DNA of 64,000 nucleotides, from positions 1,798,001 through 1,862,000 of the forward strand of contig NZ_SMGP01000002.1 in assembly GCF_004339745.1 (NCBI RefSeq), written 5' to 3'. This document shows positions 35,087-44,373 of this stretch, one piece after another (position 1 is the first letter of the stretch; each line of letters begins with the position of its first letter). This DNA is from Paraburkholderia sp. BL9I2N2 (GTDB lineage Bacteria > Pseudomonadota > Gammaproteobacteria > Burkholderiales > Burkholderiaceae). The notes beneath the pieces are model-generated. The model searched no databases. It was not told the DNA's origin and saw nothing but the letters and a program-made list of their open reading frames with translations. The position numbers and the translations under genes were made by a program.

Positions 35087-36133
35087 ATGCGCACTCTCAT
35101 CAAAACACAAAGCGTCGCACTCGCAGCACTCGCCTTCGCCGCCATGACCAGCCAGGCAGCGGAGACGCTCTCCGTCGTGACCTTCGGCGGTGCATACGAA
35201 GCGGCGGCCAAGAAAGCCTATTTCGAACCGTTCACGCAAGCCACCGGCATCGGTTTCTCGACCGAATCGTATGACGGAGGTCTCGCGAAGCTCTCCGCGA
35301 TGGAGCAGGCGAAGAACACCACGTGGGACCTGATCGACCTCGAAACGAACGATGCAATCACGGCCTGCGACGAAGGCCTGCTGCAGAAGTTCGACAAGAA
35401 GACGCTCGGCAAGACGAGTGACTTCATCCCCGGCACGATCAGCGATTGCGCGGTTGCGAGCATGGTCTGGTCCACGGTCTACGCATACGACACGAGCAAG
35501 CTGAAGACCGCTCCGACCACCGTCAACGACTTCTTCGATCTGCAGAAATTCCCCGGCAAGCGCGGCCTGCGCAAGTCGCCGAAGGTCACGATGGAATGGG
35601 CGTTGATTGCGGACGGCGTCGATCCGAAAGATGTCTACAAAGTGCTCGCTACGCCCGCCGGTGTGGATCGCGCGTTCAAGAAGCTCGACACGATCAAGCC
35701 GAACATCGTGTGGTGGGAGTCGGGCGCGCAGGCGCCGCAGCTGCTCGCGGACGGCGCGGTCGTGATGACGCAGGCCTACAACGGCCGTATTTCCGACGCC
35801 GCGAAGAAGGACAACAAGCCGTTCAAGACCGTCTGGGACGCGCAGGTTTACGACTTCGACTGGTGGGCCGTTCCGACGGGCGCGAAGCACGCCGACGCCG
35901 CCGCGAAATTCATCGTCTCCGCTTCGCAACCGAAGGCGTATGCGGATTTGTCGAAGTACATCGCGTACGCACCGCCGCGCAAGGACGCGATCGCGCTGGT
36001 CGACAAGCAACGCCTCGCCGATCTGCCGACCGCACCCGAGAACTTCAAGCGCGCCTTGCAGATCAACGCGAACTTCTGGGCCGACAACGCGGACCAGATC
36101 AATAAGCGCTTCCAGGTGTGGCTCACGCAGTAA
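35087..36133 (+). CDS. ABC transporter periplasmic substrate-binding protein (PotD-like)
   Basis: 348 residues. Signal peptide MRTLIKTQSVALAALAFAA cut near SQA-AE; the mature protein begins ETLSVVTFGGAYEAAAKKAYFEPFTQATG, the PotD/polyamine-binding layout. GGAG is just upstream. KSPKVTMEWALIADG and PNIVWWESGAQAPQLLADG are conserved in this family. It catches a small, probably charged organic ligand in the periplasm. Confidence 0.92.
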   Translation: MRTLIKTQSVALAALAFAAMTSQAAETLSVVTFGGAYEAAAKKAYFEPFTQATGIGFSTESYDGGLAKLSAMEQAKNTTWDLIDLETNDAITACDEGLLQKFDKKTLGKTSDFIPGTISDCAVASMVWSTVYAYDTSKLKTAPTTVNDFFDLQKFPGKRGLRKSPKVTMEWALIADGVDPKDVYKVLATPAGVDRAFKKLDTIKPNIVWWESGAQAPQLLADGAVVMTQAYNGRISDAAKKDNKPFKTVWDAQVYDFDWWAVPTGAKHADAAAKFIVSASQPKAYADLSKYIAYAPPRKDAIALVDKQRLADLPTAPENFKRALQINANFWADNADQINKRFQVWLTQ

Positions 36134-36158
36134 CACCACCGTCCGACGAGAGCCCAAC

Positions 36159-37424
36159 TTGACTACCCACATGCCCGCTTCGGCCCGAGCCACGGCCCCG
36201 GGCTCTCCGACGAGAGCCGACGGCCGCGCGTCGTTTCAAAAGGCGCGCCGCCGTGCATCGGTGCAGGCGCTTTTGCTCGCGCTGCCGCTGATCGTGTTTC
36301 TGCTTTCGACGTTCATCGCGCCGATCGCGCTCCTGCTCGCGCGCAGCGTGCAGAATCACGAAGTGCCCGACAGCATGCCCGCGCTCACGCGCGCGCTCGT
36401 TGCATGGGACGGGCGCGGCGTGCCCGACGAGCGCATGTTCGCCCTGCTCGCTGCGGGGCTCAAGGAGGCGCAGCAAAACGGGCAGCTCGGCACGGTCGCG
36501 CGGCGGCTGAACTTCGATCAGGCCGAGTTCCGTAGCCTGTTGATGCGCACCGCGCGCCAGTTGCCCGCCGATGCGCCGCCCGTGTGGAAACCGGCGCTCA
36601 TTGAACTCGACGCACGCTGGAATTCGCCGGAGATCTGGCGCTTGCTGAAGCGCGCCGCCACGTCGCCGACGCCGGACTATCTGCTCGCGGCCGTCGATGC
36701 GCAAGTGACACCGCAAGGCTCAGTGGCGTTCGTGCCGGACAACGCCTCCGTCTATCGGCAGGCGTTCGTGCGCACGATCTCGATTAGCGCCACGGTCACG
36801 CTGCTGTGCCTTGTGTTCGGCTATCCGGTCGCATGGCTGCTCGCGAACCTGCCCGCGAAAAGCAGCAACCGCCTGATGCTCTTTGTGATCGTGCCGTTCT
36901 GGACCTCGGTGCTCGTGCGCACGACCGCGTGGTACGTTTTGCTGCAACCGGGCGGCGTCATCAACAGCCTGCTGATGGGGCTCGGGCTCACCACGCATCC
37001 GCTGCCGCTCATCTTCAACCGCGCGGGCGTGCTCATCGGCATGACGCATGTGCTCTTGCCCTACATGATTCTCGCGATCTATTCGGTGATGAAGAGCGTA
37101 TCGCCCGTGTATGTGCGGGCCGCGCAATCGCTTGGTGCGCACCCGTTCACCGCGTTCGTGCGGATCTACATGCCGCAGACGCTGCCGGGCGTGGGAGCAG
37201 GCTGCTTCCTCGTGTTCGTGCTCGCGCTCGGCTACTACATCACGCCCGCGCTGCTCGGCGGCGCAGGCGACGAGATGATCAGCCAGCTCATCGCGATACA
37301 GACCAACACGCAACTCAACTGGGGCCTTGCCGGTGCGCTCTCGGCCTATCTCGTGATCTTCACGGCGATCTTCTATTTCCTGTTCAACCGCATCGTCGGT
37401 ATCGACCGCTTGCGCTTCGGTTGA
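36159..37424 (+). CDS. ABC transporter permease (PotB-like)
   Basis: 421 residues if translation begins at TTG 36159, which has GAGAG six bases upstream; an ATG four codons later (36171) is the alternative. About six membrane segments. The EAA loop is in SVMKSVSPVYVRAAQSLGAHPFTAFVRIYMPQTLPG. A long insert between the first helix and the second (about 130 residues, periplasmic) is larger than in E. coli PotB. Part of the operon that starts with the Rieske oxygenase. Confidence 0.9.
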   Translation: MTTHMPASARATAPGSPTRADGRASFQKARRRASVQALLLALPLIVFLLSTFIAPIALLLARSVQNHEVPDSMPALTRALVAWDGRGVPDERMFALLAAGLKEAQQNGQLGTVARRLNFDQAEFRSLLMRTARQLPADAPPVWKPALIELDARWNSPEIWRLLKRAATSPTPDYLLAAVDAQVTPQGSVAFVPDNASVYRQAFVRTISISATVTLLCLVFGYPVAWLLANLPAKSSNRLMLFVIVPFWTSVLVRTTAWYVLLQPGGVINSLLMGLGLTTHPLPLIFNRAGVLIGMTHVLLPYMILAIYSVMKSVSPVYVRAAQSLGAHPFTAFVRIYMPQTLPGVGAGCFLVFVLALGYYITPALLGGAGDEMISQLIAIQTNTQLNWGLAGALSAYLVIFTAIFYFLFNRIVGIDRLRFG

Positions 37425-37462
37425 GACTCGGTTGAAACATGCGGACACGACGAGGGAACGAC

Positions 37463-38290
37463 ATGCAAGATCAACGCAACAAGGTGCTGACGGAACGCAT
37501 CGCCGCGCGCTGGGTGCGGCTGCATACAGCGCTTGTGCTGTTCTTCCTGATTGCGCCCATTCTCGCGATCATCCCGCTCTCGTTCAATTCGGGCTCGTAT
37601 TTCTCCTACCCGTTGCAGGGCTTTTCGCTGCGCTGGTATGAGCAGGCGCTCACGAGCGCGGGCTGGCAACGATCGCTCCTGAACAGCATCGGCATCGGCG
37701 CGGCATCGACGCTGATCGCCACATGTCTCGGCACGCTCGCCGCGCTGGGCATTTCGCGCACGCAGTTTCCGCTGCGCTCGCTGATCATGCCGATCATCAT
37801 CTCGCCGATGATCGTACCGATCGTCGTCGTCGCCGCAGGCTTCTATCTGATCTTCGCACCGCTCGGCCTGGTGAACTCGTATCCCGGCGTGGTGCTGGCG
37901 CATGCGGCGCTCGGCACGCCATTCGTCGTGATCACCGTGACCGCGTCACTGCTTTCGTTCGATCAGAGTCTGTTGCGCGCCGCCTCCGGGCTCGGCGCGA
38001 CGCCGTGGGTCACATTCAGGCGCGTGACCTTGCCGCTCATCACGCCGGCGGTCGCGACCGGCAGCGTCTTCGCTTTCGCGACCTCGTTCGACGAGGTCAT
38101 CGTCATTCTGTTCATCGGCGGCCCGGATCAAACCACCGTGCCGCGGCAGATGTGGAGCGGTATTCGCGACTCGATCGACCCGTCGATCCTCGCCGTGGCG
38201 ACGATGCTGATCGTGTTCGCCGTGCTGCTCTTCGCGAGCATTAACTGGCTGCGCGGCCGCACGGCCGCCGCCAGCAAAGCGCTCGTCTGA
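37463..38290 (+). CDS. ABC transporter permease (PotC-like)
   Basis: 275 residues with six membrane segments (LHTALVLFFLIAPILAIIPLSF and others). The EAA loop reads LLRAASGLGATPWVTFRRVTLPLITPA. GAGGG lies upstream of the ATG at 37463; a longer start at 37439 has no ribosome site. Second membrane subunit of the importer, and last gene of the operon. Confidence 0.92.
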   Translation: MQDQRNKVLTERIAARWVRLHTALVLFFLIAPILAIIPLSFNSGSYFSYPLQGFSLRWYEQALTSAGWQRSLLNSIGIGAASTLIATCLGTLAALGISRTQFPLRSLIMPIIISPMIVPIVVVAAGFYLIFAPLGLVNSYPGVVLAHAALGTPFVVITVTASLLSFDQSLLRAASGLGATPWVTFRRVTLPLITPAVATGSVFAFATSFDEVIVILFIGGPDQTTVPRQMWSGIRDSIDPSILAVATMLIVFAVLLFASINWLRGRTAAASKALV

Positions 38291-38512
38291 TGCATCGAGG
38301 CCGCCTGGGGCCAAGCTGATGCAAGCTTCAATTCGCGAGCGGGGCGCGTTCGCGGGCAGGATTTGTGTGCCCCCGCCTCAGTGTCGAGAATGCAGGTTCG
38401 CGACATACTTTATTTTCACAGCTGCTGTAATCCACCCGACCGTCTAGTCCGGCTGGCCGTCAGGCCAGCGCCGCGCCGCGTTGTGGCTCGGTGTTTTCGC
38501 CCGCACATTTAC

Positions 38513-38545
38513 TTGACATCTAAACTATCTACGCCTAAATTATCT
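38513..38545 (+). promoter_or_regulatory. promoter and direct-repeat operator of the 2-aminobenzoyl-CoA operon
   Basis: A perfect -35 TTGACA (38513-38518), a 17-base spacer and -10 TAAATT (38536-38541). A direct repeat with one mismatch covers it: CTAAACTATCT at 38520-38530 and CTAAATTATCT at 38535-38545, a period of 15 bases. The MarR protein encoded in the operon is the obvious candidate to bind here. Confidence 0.6.
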
Positions 38546-38577
38546 CCATCAGCAGCGTTCACATATGGGGAACAAGC

Positions 38578-40950
38578 ATGCGCATCGTTTGCATTGGTGG
38601 CGGCCCGGCCGGTCTGTACTTCGGCCTCTTGATGAAGAGCCGGAACCCGGCCTACGATGTCACGGTGGTCGAGCGCAACCGCCCGTACGACACCTTCGGC
38701 TGGGGCGTCGTCTTCTCCGACCAGACACTCGGCAATCTGCGCGCCGCCGACGCCCCCAGCGCCGACGCGATCCTCGACGCCTTCAATCACTGGGACGACA
38801 TCGAGATCAATTTCCGCGGCCGGCAAATCCGTTCATCGGGTCACGGCTTCTGCGGCATCGGCCGTAAGCGTCTGCTGAATATCCTGCAAGCGCGCTGCGA
38901 GGAACTCGGCGTCAAGCTGGTTTTCGAAACCCAGGTCACGGACGACAGCGTCTACGAGGCCGACCTGATCATCGCTTGCGACGGCGCCAACAGCGCGGTC
39001 CGTCAAAAGTACGCGGCCACCTATCGGCCCTCCGTCGACATGCGCGATTGCCGCTTCGTCTGGCTTGGCACCAAAAAACTCTTCGACGCCTTCACCTTCG
39101 CCTTCGAAGAAACCGAATTCGGCTGGTTCCAGGCGCACGCCTATCGTTTCGACGATCAGACCTCCACGTTCATTGTCGAAACGCCGGAGCGCGTGTGGCG
39201 CGCCGCCGGCCTCGACGAAATGAGCAAGGAAGACAGCATTGCCTTCTGCGAAAAGCTGTTCGCGAAGTATCTGGACGGCAACCCCTTGTTGTCGAACGCG
39301 GCGCATTTGCGCGGCTCGTCGCAATGGATTCGCTTCCCGCGCGTCGTCAACGAGGAATGGGTGCATTGGCGCAGCAACGCGGACGGCGCGCAAACGCCGG
39401 TCGTCCTCATGGGCGATGCCGCGCATACCGCTCACTTCTCGATCGGCTCGGGCACCAAGCTCGCGCTCGAAGATTCGATCGAACTCGCCAACAGCATGAG
39501 CGCGCATCCGGGTGACCTCGCCGCCGCGCTGAAGCATTACACCGACGTGCGCAGCATCGACGTATTGCGCATTCAAAACGCGGCGCGCAATTCGACGGAA
39601 TGGTTCGAGCATGTCGACCGCTACACGTCGTTCGAGCCGGAACAGTTCGCTTATTCGCTGCTCACGCGCTCGCAGCGTATTTCTCACGAAAATTTGCGTG
39701 AACGTGATGCGCAGTACCTGTCCGGCTTCGAAGACTGGCTCGCCCAGCGCTCCGGCGTGAATCGCGCGCCGGAGAAGCACTCCGTCCCGCCGATGTTCAC
39801 GCCCTTCACGCTGCGCGGCGTCACGCTGAAAAACCGCGTGGTGGTGTCGCCCATGGCGCAATACTCGGCCGTCGACGGCATTGCGGGCGACTATCACCTG
39901 ATGCATCTCGGCGCCCGCGCGATGGGCGGCGCAGGGCTCGTCATGACGGAAATGACCTGCGTCTCGCCCGAAGCGCGCATTACGCCCGCATGTCCGGGCA
40001 TGTACGCGCCCGAGCATCTCACCGCGTGGAAGCGCATCGTCGATCTCGTGCATCGTCAGTCGGATGCGAAGATCGGCATTCAGCTCGGCCATTCTGGCGC
40101 GAAAGGCTCGACACGTGTCTCGTGGGAAGGCATCGATCAGCCACTCACGGAAGGCAACTGGCCGCTCATCTCGGCATCGCCGCAGCAATATCTGCGTGGC
40201 GTCAGCCAGCATTCGCGCGAAGCCACGCAAGACGAGTTGCGTGAAATCGAAGCGCAGTTCGTCCGCGCCACGCAAATGTCGGTGGAAGCGGGTTTCGACT
40301 GGCTCGAATTGCATTGCGCGCACGGCTATTTCCTGTCGAGCTTTCTGTCGCCACTGACCAATCACCGCACCGACGAATACGGCGGCTCGCTGGAAAATCG
40401 TCTGCGCTACCCGTTGCAGGTTTTCAAGGCGATCCGCGCGGTCTGGCCGCAAGACAAGCCAATTTCCGTGCGCATTTCCGCGAACGATTGGGTCGAAGGC
40501 GGCACAACGCCCGACGACGCAGTCAAGATCGCTCAAGCCTTCAAGGCCGCCGGCGCCGACATGATCGATGTATCGTCGGGCCAGGTCAGCAAGGAAGAAA
40601 AACCGGTATTCGGCCGCATGTTCCAGACGCCATTCGCCGACCGCGTGCGCAACGAAGCCGGCATCGCGACCATCGCGGTCGGCGCGATCTCCGAAGCGGA
40701 TCACGTGAACAGCATCATCGCGGCAGGCCGTGCGGATCTGTGCGCGATTGCTCGCCCGCATCTGGCGAATCCTTCGTGGACGTTGAACGAAGCGGCCAAG
40801 ATCGGCTATTTCGATGTGATGTGGCCAAAGCCCTACACGGCGGCGAAGTCCCAACTGGAACGCAACCTCGAACGCGAGCGTGCTCAAGCCGCCGCGAACG
40901 CCGGTCTGTCGCCGCAAGAACGCGCGCAACGCGCTGAAGGAACCGTGTGA
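38578..40950 (+). CDS. abmA: 2-aminobenzoyl-CoA monooxygenase/reductase (flavin monooxygenase-OYE fusion)
   Basis: 790 residues in two domains. Residues 1 to about 390 are a salicylate-hydroxylase-like FAD monooxygenase: GGGPAGLYFG at the N-terminus, GDAAHTAHFSIGSGTKLALED as the second flavin motif. From about 400 an Old Yellow Enzyme domain follows (FTPFTLRGVTLKNRVVVSPMAQYS, QLGHSGAKGS, HGYFLSSFLSP). This fusion is known as 2-aminobenzoyl-CoA monooxygenase/reductase of Aromatoleum and is also annotated as salicylyl-CoA 5-hydroxylase. It hydroxylates and reduces the ring of the CoA thioester. The rest of the operon favours the anthranilate role. GTGA overlap with the next gene. Confidence 0.87.
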   Translation: MRIVCIGGGPAGLYFGLLMKSRNPAYDVTVVERNRPYDTFGWGVVFSDQTLGNLRAADAPSADAILDAFNHWDDIEINFRGRQIRSSGHGFCGIGRKRLLNILQARCEELGVKLVFETQVTDDSVYEADLIIACDGANSAVRQKYAATYRPSVDMRDCRFVWLGTKKLFDAFTFAFEETEFGWFQAHAYRFDDQTSTFIVETPERVWRAAGLDEMSKEDSIAFCEKLFAKYLDGNPLLSNAAHLRGSSQWIRFPRVVNEEWVHWRSNADGAQTPVVLMGDAAHTAHFSIGSGTKLALEDSIELANSMSAHPGDLAAALKHYTDVRSIDVLRIQNAARNSTEWFEHVDRYTSFEPEQFAYSLLTRSQRISHENLRERDAQYLSGFEDWLAQRSGVNRAPEKHSVPPMFTPFTLRGVTLKNRVVVSPMAQYSAVDGIAGDYHLMHLGARAMGGAGLVMTEMTCVSPEARITPACPGMYAPEHLTAWKRIVDLVHRQSDAKIGIQLGHSGAKGSTRVSWEGIDQPLTEGNWPLISASPQQYLRGVSQHSREATQDELREIEAQFVRATQMSVEAGFDWLELHCAHGYFLSSFLSPLTNHRTDEYGGSLENRLRYPLQVFKAIRAVWPQDKPISVRISANDWVEGGTTPDDAVKIAQAFKAAGADMIDVSSGQVSKEEKPVFGRMFQTPFADRVRNEAGIATIAVGAISEADHVNSIIAAGRADLCAIARPHLANPSWTLNEAAKIGYFDVMWPKPYTAAKSQLERNLERERAQAAANAGLSPQERAQRAEGTV

Positions 40951-41720
40951 ACACGCTCAATTCCACCCTCGCGGGACAGCACGCGGTCGTCACCGGTGGC
41001 GGCAGCGGCATCGGCGCGGCAGTCGCGGAAAGCTTGCTGCGCGCCGGCGCGCGCGTGACCTTGATGGGCCGCAATGCGGAACGTCTCGACATGCAGCGCG
41101 AAAAGTGCCGCGCGCTGGGCGACGTGGCGTGCATCAGCGTCGACGTCACGCAGGAAGACTCCGTCGCGAACGCGTTCCGTGAGGCCGGCGCAGTCGACAT
41201 CCTCGTCAACAACGCGGGTCAGGCGCAAGCCGCGCCGTTCACACACACCGACACGGCGCTCTGGCAGCGCATGCTGGACGTGAACCTCACCGGCGTCTTT
41301 CTCGGCACGCGCGCGGTATTGCCCGGCATGCTCGAACGCGGTCATGGACGCATCATCAACGTGGCCAGCACGGCGGGACAGATCGGCTACGCGTACGTCG
41401 CTGCCTATTGCGCCGCGAAACATGGCGTGATCGGTCTGACGCGTTCGCTCGCGTTGGAAGTCGCGACGAAAGGCATCACCGTGAACGCCGTGTGTCCCGG
41501 CTATACGGAAACGGAACTGCTGCACGCGTCGCTTGAACAGATCACCAGCAAGACCTCGCGCACCGAACAACAAGCGCGCGAAACCTTGCTTCGCTCGAAT
41601 CCGCAACATCGCTTCGTGAGTCCGGAACAGGTCGCCAATGCGGTGCTCTGGCTCTGCCAACCCGGCTCGGACGCCATCACGGGGCAATCCATTTCCATCT
41701 CTGGTGGAGAAGTGATGTGA
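40947..41720 (+). CDS. SDR, 3-hydroxyacyl-CoA dehydrogenase candidate
   Basis: 257 residues, starting at GTG that overlaps the previous stop. The cofactor motif is GGGSGIG, followed by NNAG, and the active site is ASTAG with YCAAKH. C-terminal VCPGYTETELL and GQSISISGGEVM. A classical FabG-like SDR; in this operon it would oxidise a hydroxyl on the alicyclic CoA thioester after ring reduction. Confidence 0.88.
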   Translation: MNTLNSTLAGQHAVVTGGGSGIGAAVAESLLRAGARVTLMGRNAERLDMQREKCRALGDVACISVDVTQEDSVANAFREAGAVDILVNNAGQAQAAPFTHTDTALWQRMLDVNLTGVFLGTRAVLPGMLERGHGRIINVASTAGQIGYAYVAAYCAAKHGVIGLTRSLALEVATKGITVNAVCPGYTETELLHASLEQITSKTSRTEQQARETLLRSNPQHRFVSPEQVANAVLWLCQPGSDAITGQSISISGGEVM

Positions 41721-42277
41721 CCAAGTCATCGAACATCAAGAAGCCCGCTGCGGCGGCTGAAACGAAACCGCCGCGCAAAGGCGTCCCCAAACCCGCGGAG
41801 AACGTCGTGGACCTCGAAATGAGCACCGGCGCGGATAGTCACATGGGCTTGCGGCTATGGCTGCGCATGCTGACCACGACCAACCTCGTGCAAGCCGAAT
41901 TGCGCAAGCGTCTGCGCAACGAATTCGACACTACGTTGCCGCGTTTCGATCTGATGGCCCAATTGGAGCGACATCCCGAAGGCCTGAAAATGACCGAACT
42001 GTCGCGTCGTTTGATGGTGACGGGCGGCAACATCACCGGCATTACGGATCAGCTCGAAAAAGAAGGACTGGTCTCGCGCGACAACGACCCGAACGACCGC
42101 CGCTCGATCAGCGTGTGTCTGACACCAGCGGGTCGCAAGGCATTCGACAAGATGGCGGTCGCGCACGAGCAATGGGTAGTCGAACTGTTCGGCGGTTTGA
42201 GCCTCGATGAAAAATCGCGCACCCATCAGCGCCTCGGCAAACTCAAGCAACATCTGCTCGACAGTCTGAAAGACTGA
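41717..42277 (+). CDS. MarR-family regulator of the operon
   Basis: 186 residues, GTG start overlapping the SDR stop. A charged N-terminus (about 30 residues with KKPAAAAETKPPRKG), then the winged helix: TLPRFDLMAQLERHPEGLKMTELSRRL, TGGNITGITDQLEKEGLVSRDNDPNDRRSISVCLTPAG. The DPNDRR wing is the MarR hallmark. Embedded within the catabolic operon, like regulators of other CoA-dependent aromatic pathways; a CoA thioester is the likely ligand (inference). Confidence 0.9.
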   Translation: MTKSSNIKKPAAAAETKPPRKGVPKPAENVVDLEMSTGADSHMGLRLWLRMLTTTNLVQAELRKRLRNEFDTTLPRFDLMAQLERHPEGLKMTELSRRLMVTGGNITGITDQLEKEGLVSRDNDPNDRRSISVCLTPAGRKAFDKMAVAHEQWVVELFGGLSLDEKSRTHQRLGKLKQHLLDSLKD

Positions 42278-42311
42278 TCGGCATCGAAACGAGCGGACAT
42301 AGGAGACATTC

Positions 42312-43163
42312 ATGACACGATCCAACGCCGATGCCCTGCTGGCCGGCAATCGCCTCACGCTAGCCGGCTACGAAGCGCGGCACTTCGGCTGGTCGGTCGC
42401 CGACAAGGTCGCGACGATCACGCTGAACCGCCCGGAGCGCAAGAATCCGCTGACTTTCGAGTCGTATGCCGAGTTGCGCGATCTGTTCCGGCAATTGACC
42501 TATGCGACCGACGTCAAGGCAGTGGTGATTCACGGCGCCAGCGACAACTTCTGTTCCGGCGGCGACGTGCACGACATCATCGCGCCGCTGATCGATCTGC
42601 CCATGCCGGAACTGCTGCTCTTCACGCGCATGACCGGCGATCTGGTCAAAGCCATGCGCCATTGCCCACAACCGGTGATTGCGGCCGTCGACGGCGTCTG
42701 CGCCGGCGCCGGTGCGATTCTCGCGATGTCGTCCGACATGCGGCTCGGCACCGCGCGCAGCAAGCTCGCTTTCCTGTTCTCACGCGTCGGTCTCGCGGGC
42801 TGCGATATGGGCGCTTGCGCGATTCTGCCGCGCATCATCGGCCAGGGCCGCGCCGCCGAATTGCTCTTCACCGGACGCTCGGCAAGCGGCGACGAAGGCC
42901 ACGCGTGGGGCTTCTACAACCGGCTGTGCGAACCCGCGGCGCTTCTTGAAGAAGCGCACAAGCTCGCCGCCGACCTCGTCGCCGGTCCGACTTTCGCGCA
43001 CGGCATCACGAAAAAGATGCTGCATCAGGAATGGAGCATGAGCATCGACGAAGCGATCGAGTCCGAAGCGCAAGCCCAGGCGATCTGCATGAGCACACGC
43101 GATTTCGAGCGCGCCTACAGCGCGTTTGCCGCGAAGTCGCGTCCGGTGTTCGAAGGAGACTGA
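42312..43163 (+). CDS. enoyl-CoA hydratase family protein
   Basis: 283 residues, crotonase fold: oxyanion elements NFCSGGDVHDI and AAVDGVCAGAGAILAMSSDMRLG. AGGAG precedes the ATG. The typical second catalytic Glu is not obvious around SRVGLAGCDMG, so it may be a hydratase, isomerase or ring-opening hydrolase. Its stop is directly followed by the acyl-CoA dehydrogenase start. Confidence 0.88.
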   Translation: MTRSNADALLAGNRLTLAGYEARHFGWSVADKVATITLNRPERKNPLTFESYAELRDLFRQLTYATDVKAVVIHGASDNFCSGGDVHDIIAPLIDLPMPELLLFTRMTGDLVKAMRHCPQPVIAAVDGVCAGAGAILAMSSDMRLGTARSKLAFLFSRVGLAGCDMGACAILPRIIGQGRAAELLFTGRSASGDEGHAWGFYNRLCEPAALLEEAHKLAADLVAGPTFAHGITKKMLHQEWSMSIDEAIESEAQAQAICMSTRDFERAYSAFAAKSRPVFEGD

Positions 43164-43164
43164 G

Positions 43165-44373
43165 TTGAGCGCCAACACTGAACTGGATCTGCATAGCGCG
43201 CTGGCGTGGCCGTTCTTCGAGCCGCGTCATCGCGAACTGGCCGCGGGCATCGAAGCATGGTGCCGCGAGAACCTCTCGCACGAAGACCACAAGGACGTGG
43301 ATGCGGCCTGCCGTCATCTGGTGCGTGAACTCGGCGCCGCGGGCTGGCTGAAATATGGCGTGGGCGGCGTTGCGTACGGCGGCCACGGCGATACGATCGA
43401 TACGCGCGCCGTTTGCCTGCTGCGCGAAACGCTGGCCAAACACTCGGGACTCGCGGACTTCGCTTTGGCGATGCAGGGGCTTGGTTCGGGCGCCATCTCG
43501 CTCGGCGGCACGCACGAACAGAAGACACGTTACCTGCCGCGCGTCGCCAACGGCACGGCCATCGCAGCGTTCGCGCTGTCCGAGCCTGAGGCGGGCTCCG
43601 ATGTCGCCGCCATGGCGCTGTCCGCCCGCGACGACGGCGACACCTACGTGCTCGACGGCGACAAGACGTGGATCTCCAATGGCGGCATTGCCGATTTCTA
43701 CGTGGTGTTCGCGAGAACCGGCGAAGCGCCGGATGCGCGCGGCATTAGCGCATTTATTGTCGATGCGGAAACGCCGGGCCTGGAGATCGCCGAACGCATC
43801 GACGTGATCGCGCCGCATCCGCTCGCGCGCCTGCACTTTGCGGGCGCTCGCGTGCCGCGCAGCCAGATGCTCGGCACGCCCGGTGAAGGGTTCAAGCTCG
43901 CCATGCGGACGCTGGATATTTTCCGCACTTCCGTGGCGGCCGCGTCGCTCGGGTTCGCGCGTCATGCAATGGCAGAAGGCCTCGCGCGTGCCGCGTCGCG
44001 CAAGATGTTCGGGCAGACGCTCGGCGATTTTCAACTGACGCAGGCCAAACTCGCGCAGATGGCCTTGACCATCGATAGCAGCGCGTTGCTCGTTTATCGC
44101 GCCGCGTGGTTGCGCGATCAAGGCGAAAACGTCACGCGTGAAGCCGCAATGGCGAAGTGGCACGCAAGCGAAGGCGCACAACAGGTGATCGACGCCGCGG
44201 TGCAACTCTACGGCGGCATGGGCGTGCAAAGCGGTACGGCCGTCGAGATGTTGTATCGCGAGATTCGCGCGCTGCGCATTTACGAAGGCGCGACCGAAGT
44301 GCAGCAATTGATTGTCGGACGCGATCTGCTGAAAGCGCATGCTGCCGCGACTGCCGGAGCGAACCTCAAATGA
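43165..44373 (+). CDS. acyl-CoA dehydrogenase
   Basis: 402 residues with a TTG start at 43165; AAGGAG lies six bases upstream, and an alternative ATG at 43126 would read into the previous gene. FAD motifs AAFALSEPEAGSD and KTWISNGGIADFYVVFART; the catalytic Glu is in IRALRIYEGATEVQQLIVGR. It would introduce a double bond into the alicyclic CoA thioester. ATGA overlap with the next gene shows tight coupling. Confidence 0.9.
   Translation: MSANTELDLHSALAWPFFEPRHRELAAGIEAWCRENLSHEDHKDVDAACRHLVRELGAAGWLKYGVGGVAYGGHGDTIDTRAVCLLRETLAKHSGLADFALAMQGLGSGAISLGGTHEQKTRYLPRVANGTAIAAFALSEPEAGSDVAAMALSARDDGDTYVLDGDKTWISNGGIADFYVVFARTGEAPDARGISAFIVDAETPGLEIAERIDVIAPHPLARLHFAGARVPRSQMLGTPGEGFKLAMRTLDIFRTSVAAASLGFARHAMAEGLARAASRKMFGQTLGDFQLTQAKLAQMALTIDSSALLVYRAAWLRDQGENVTREAAMAKWHASEGAQQVIDAAVQLYGGMGVQSGTAVEMLYREIRALRIYEGATEVQQLIVGRDLLKAHAAATAGANLK

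Noticed and set aside
38833..40929. A 698-codon open frame on the minus strand
   Set aside because: It is exactly antisense to the monooxygenase/reductase fusion, rich in Arg, His and Ala, and has no domain motifs; a by-product of high GC codon usage.
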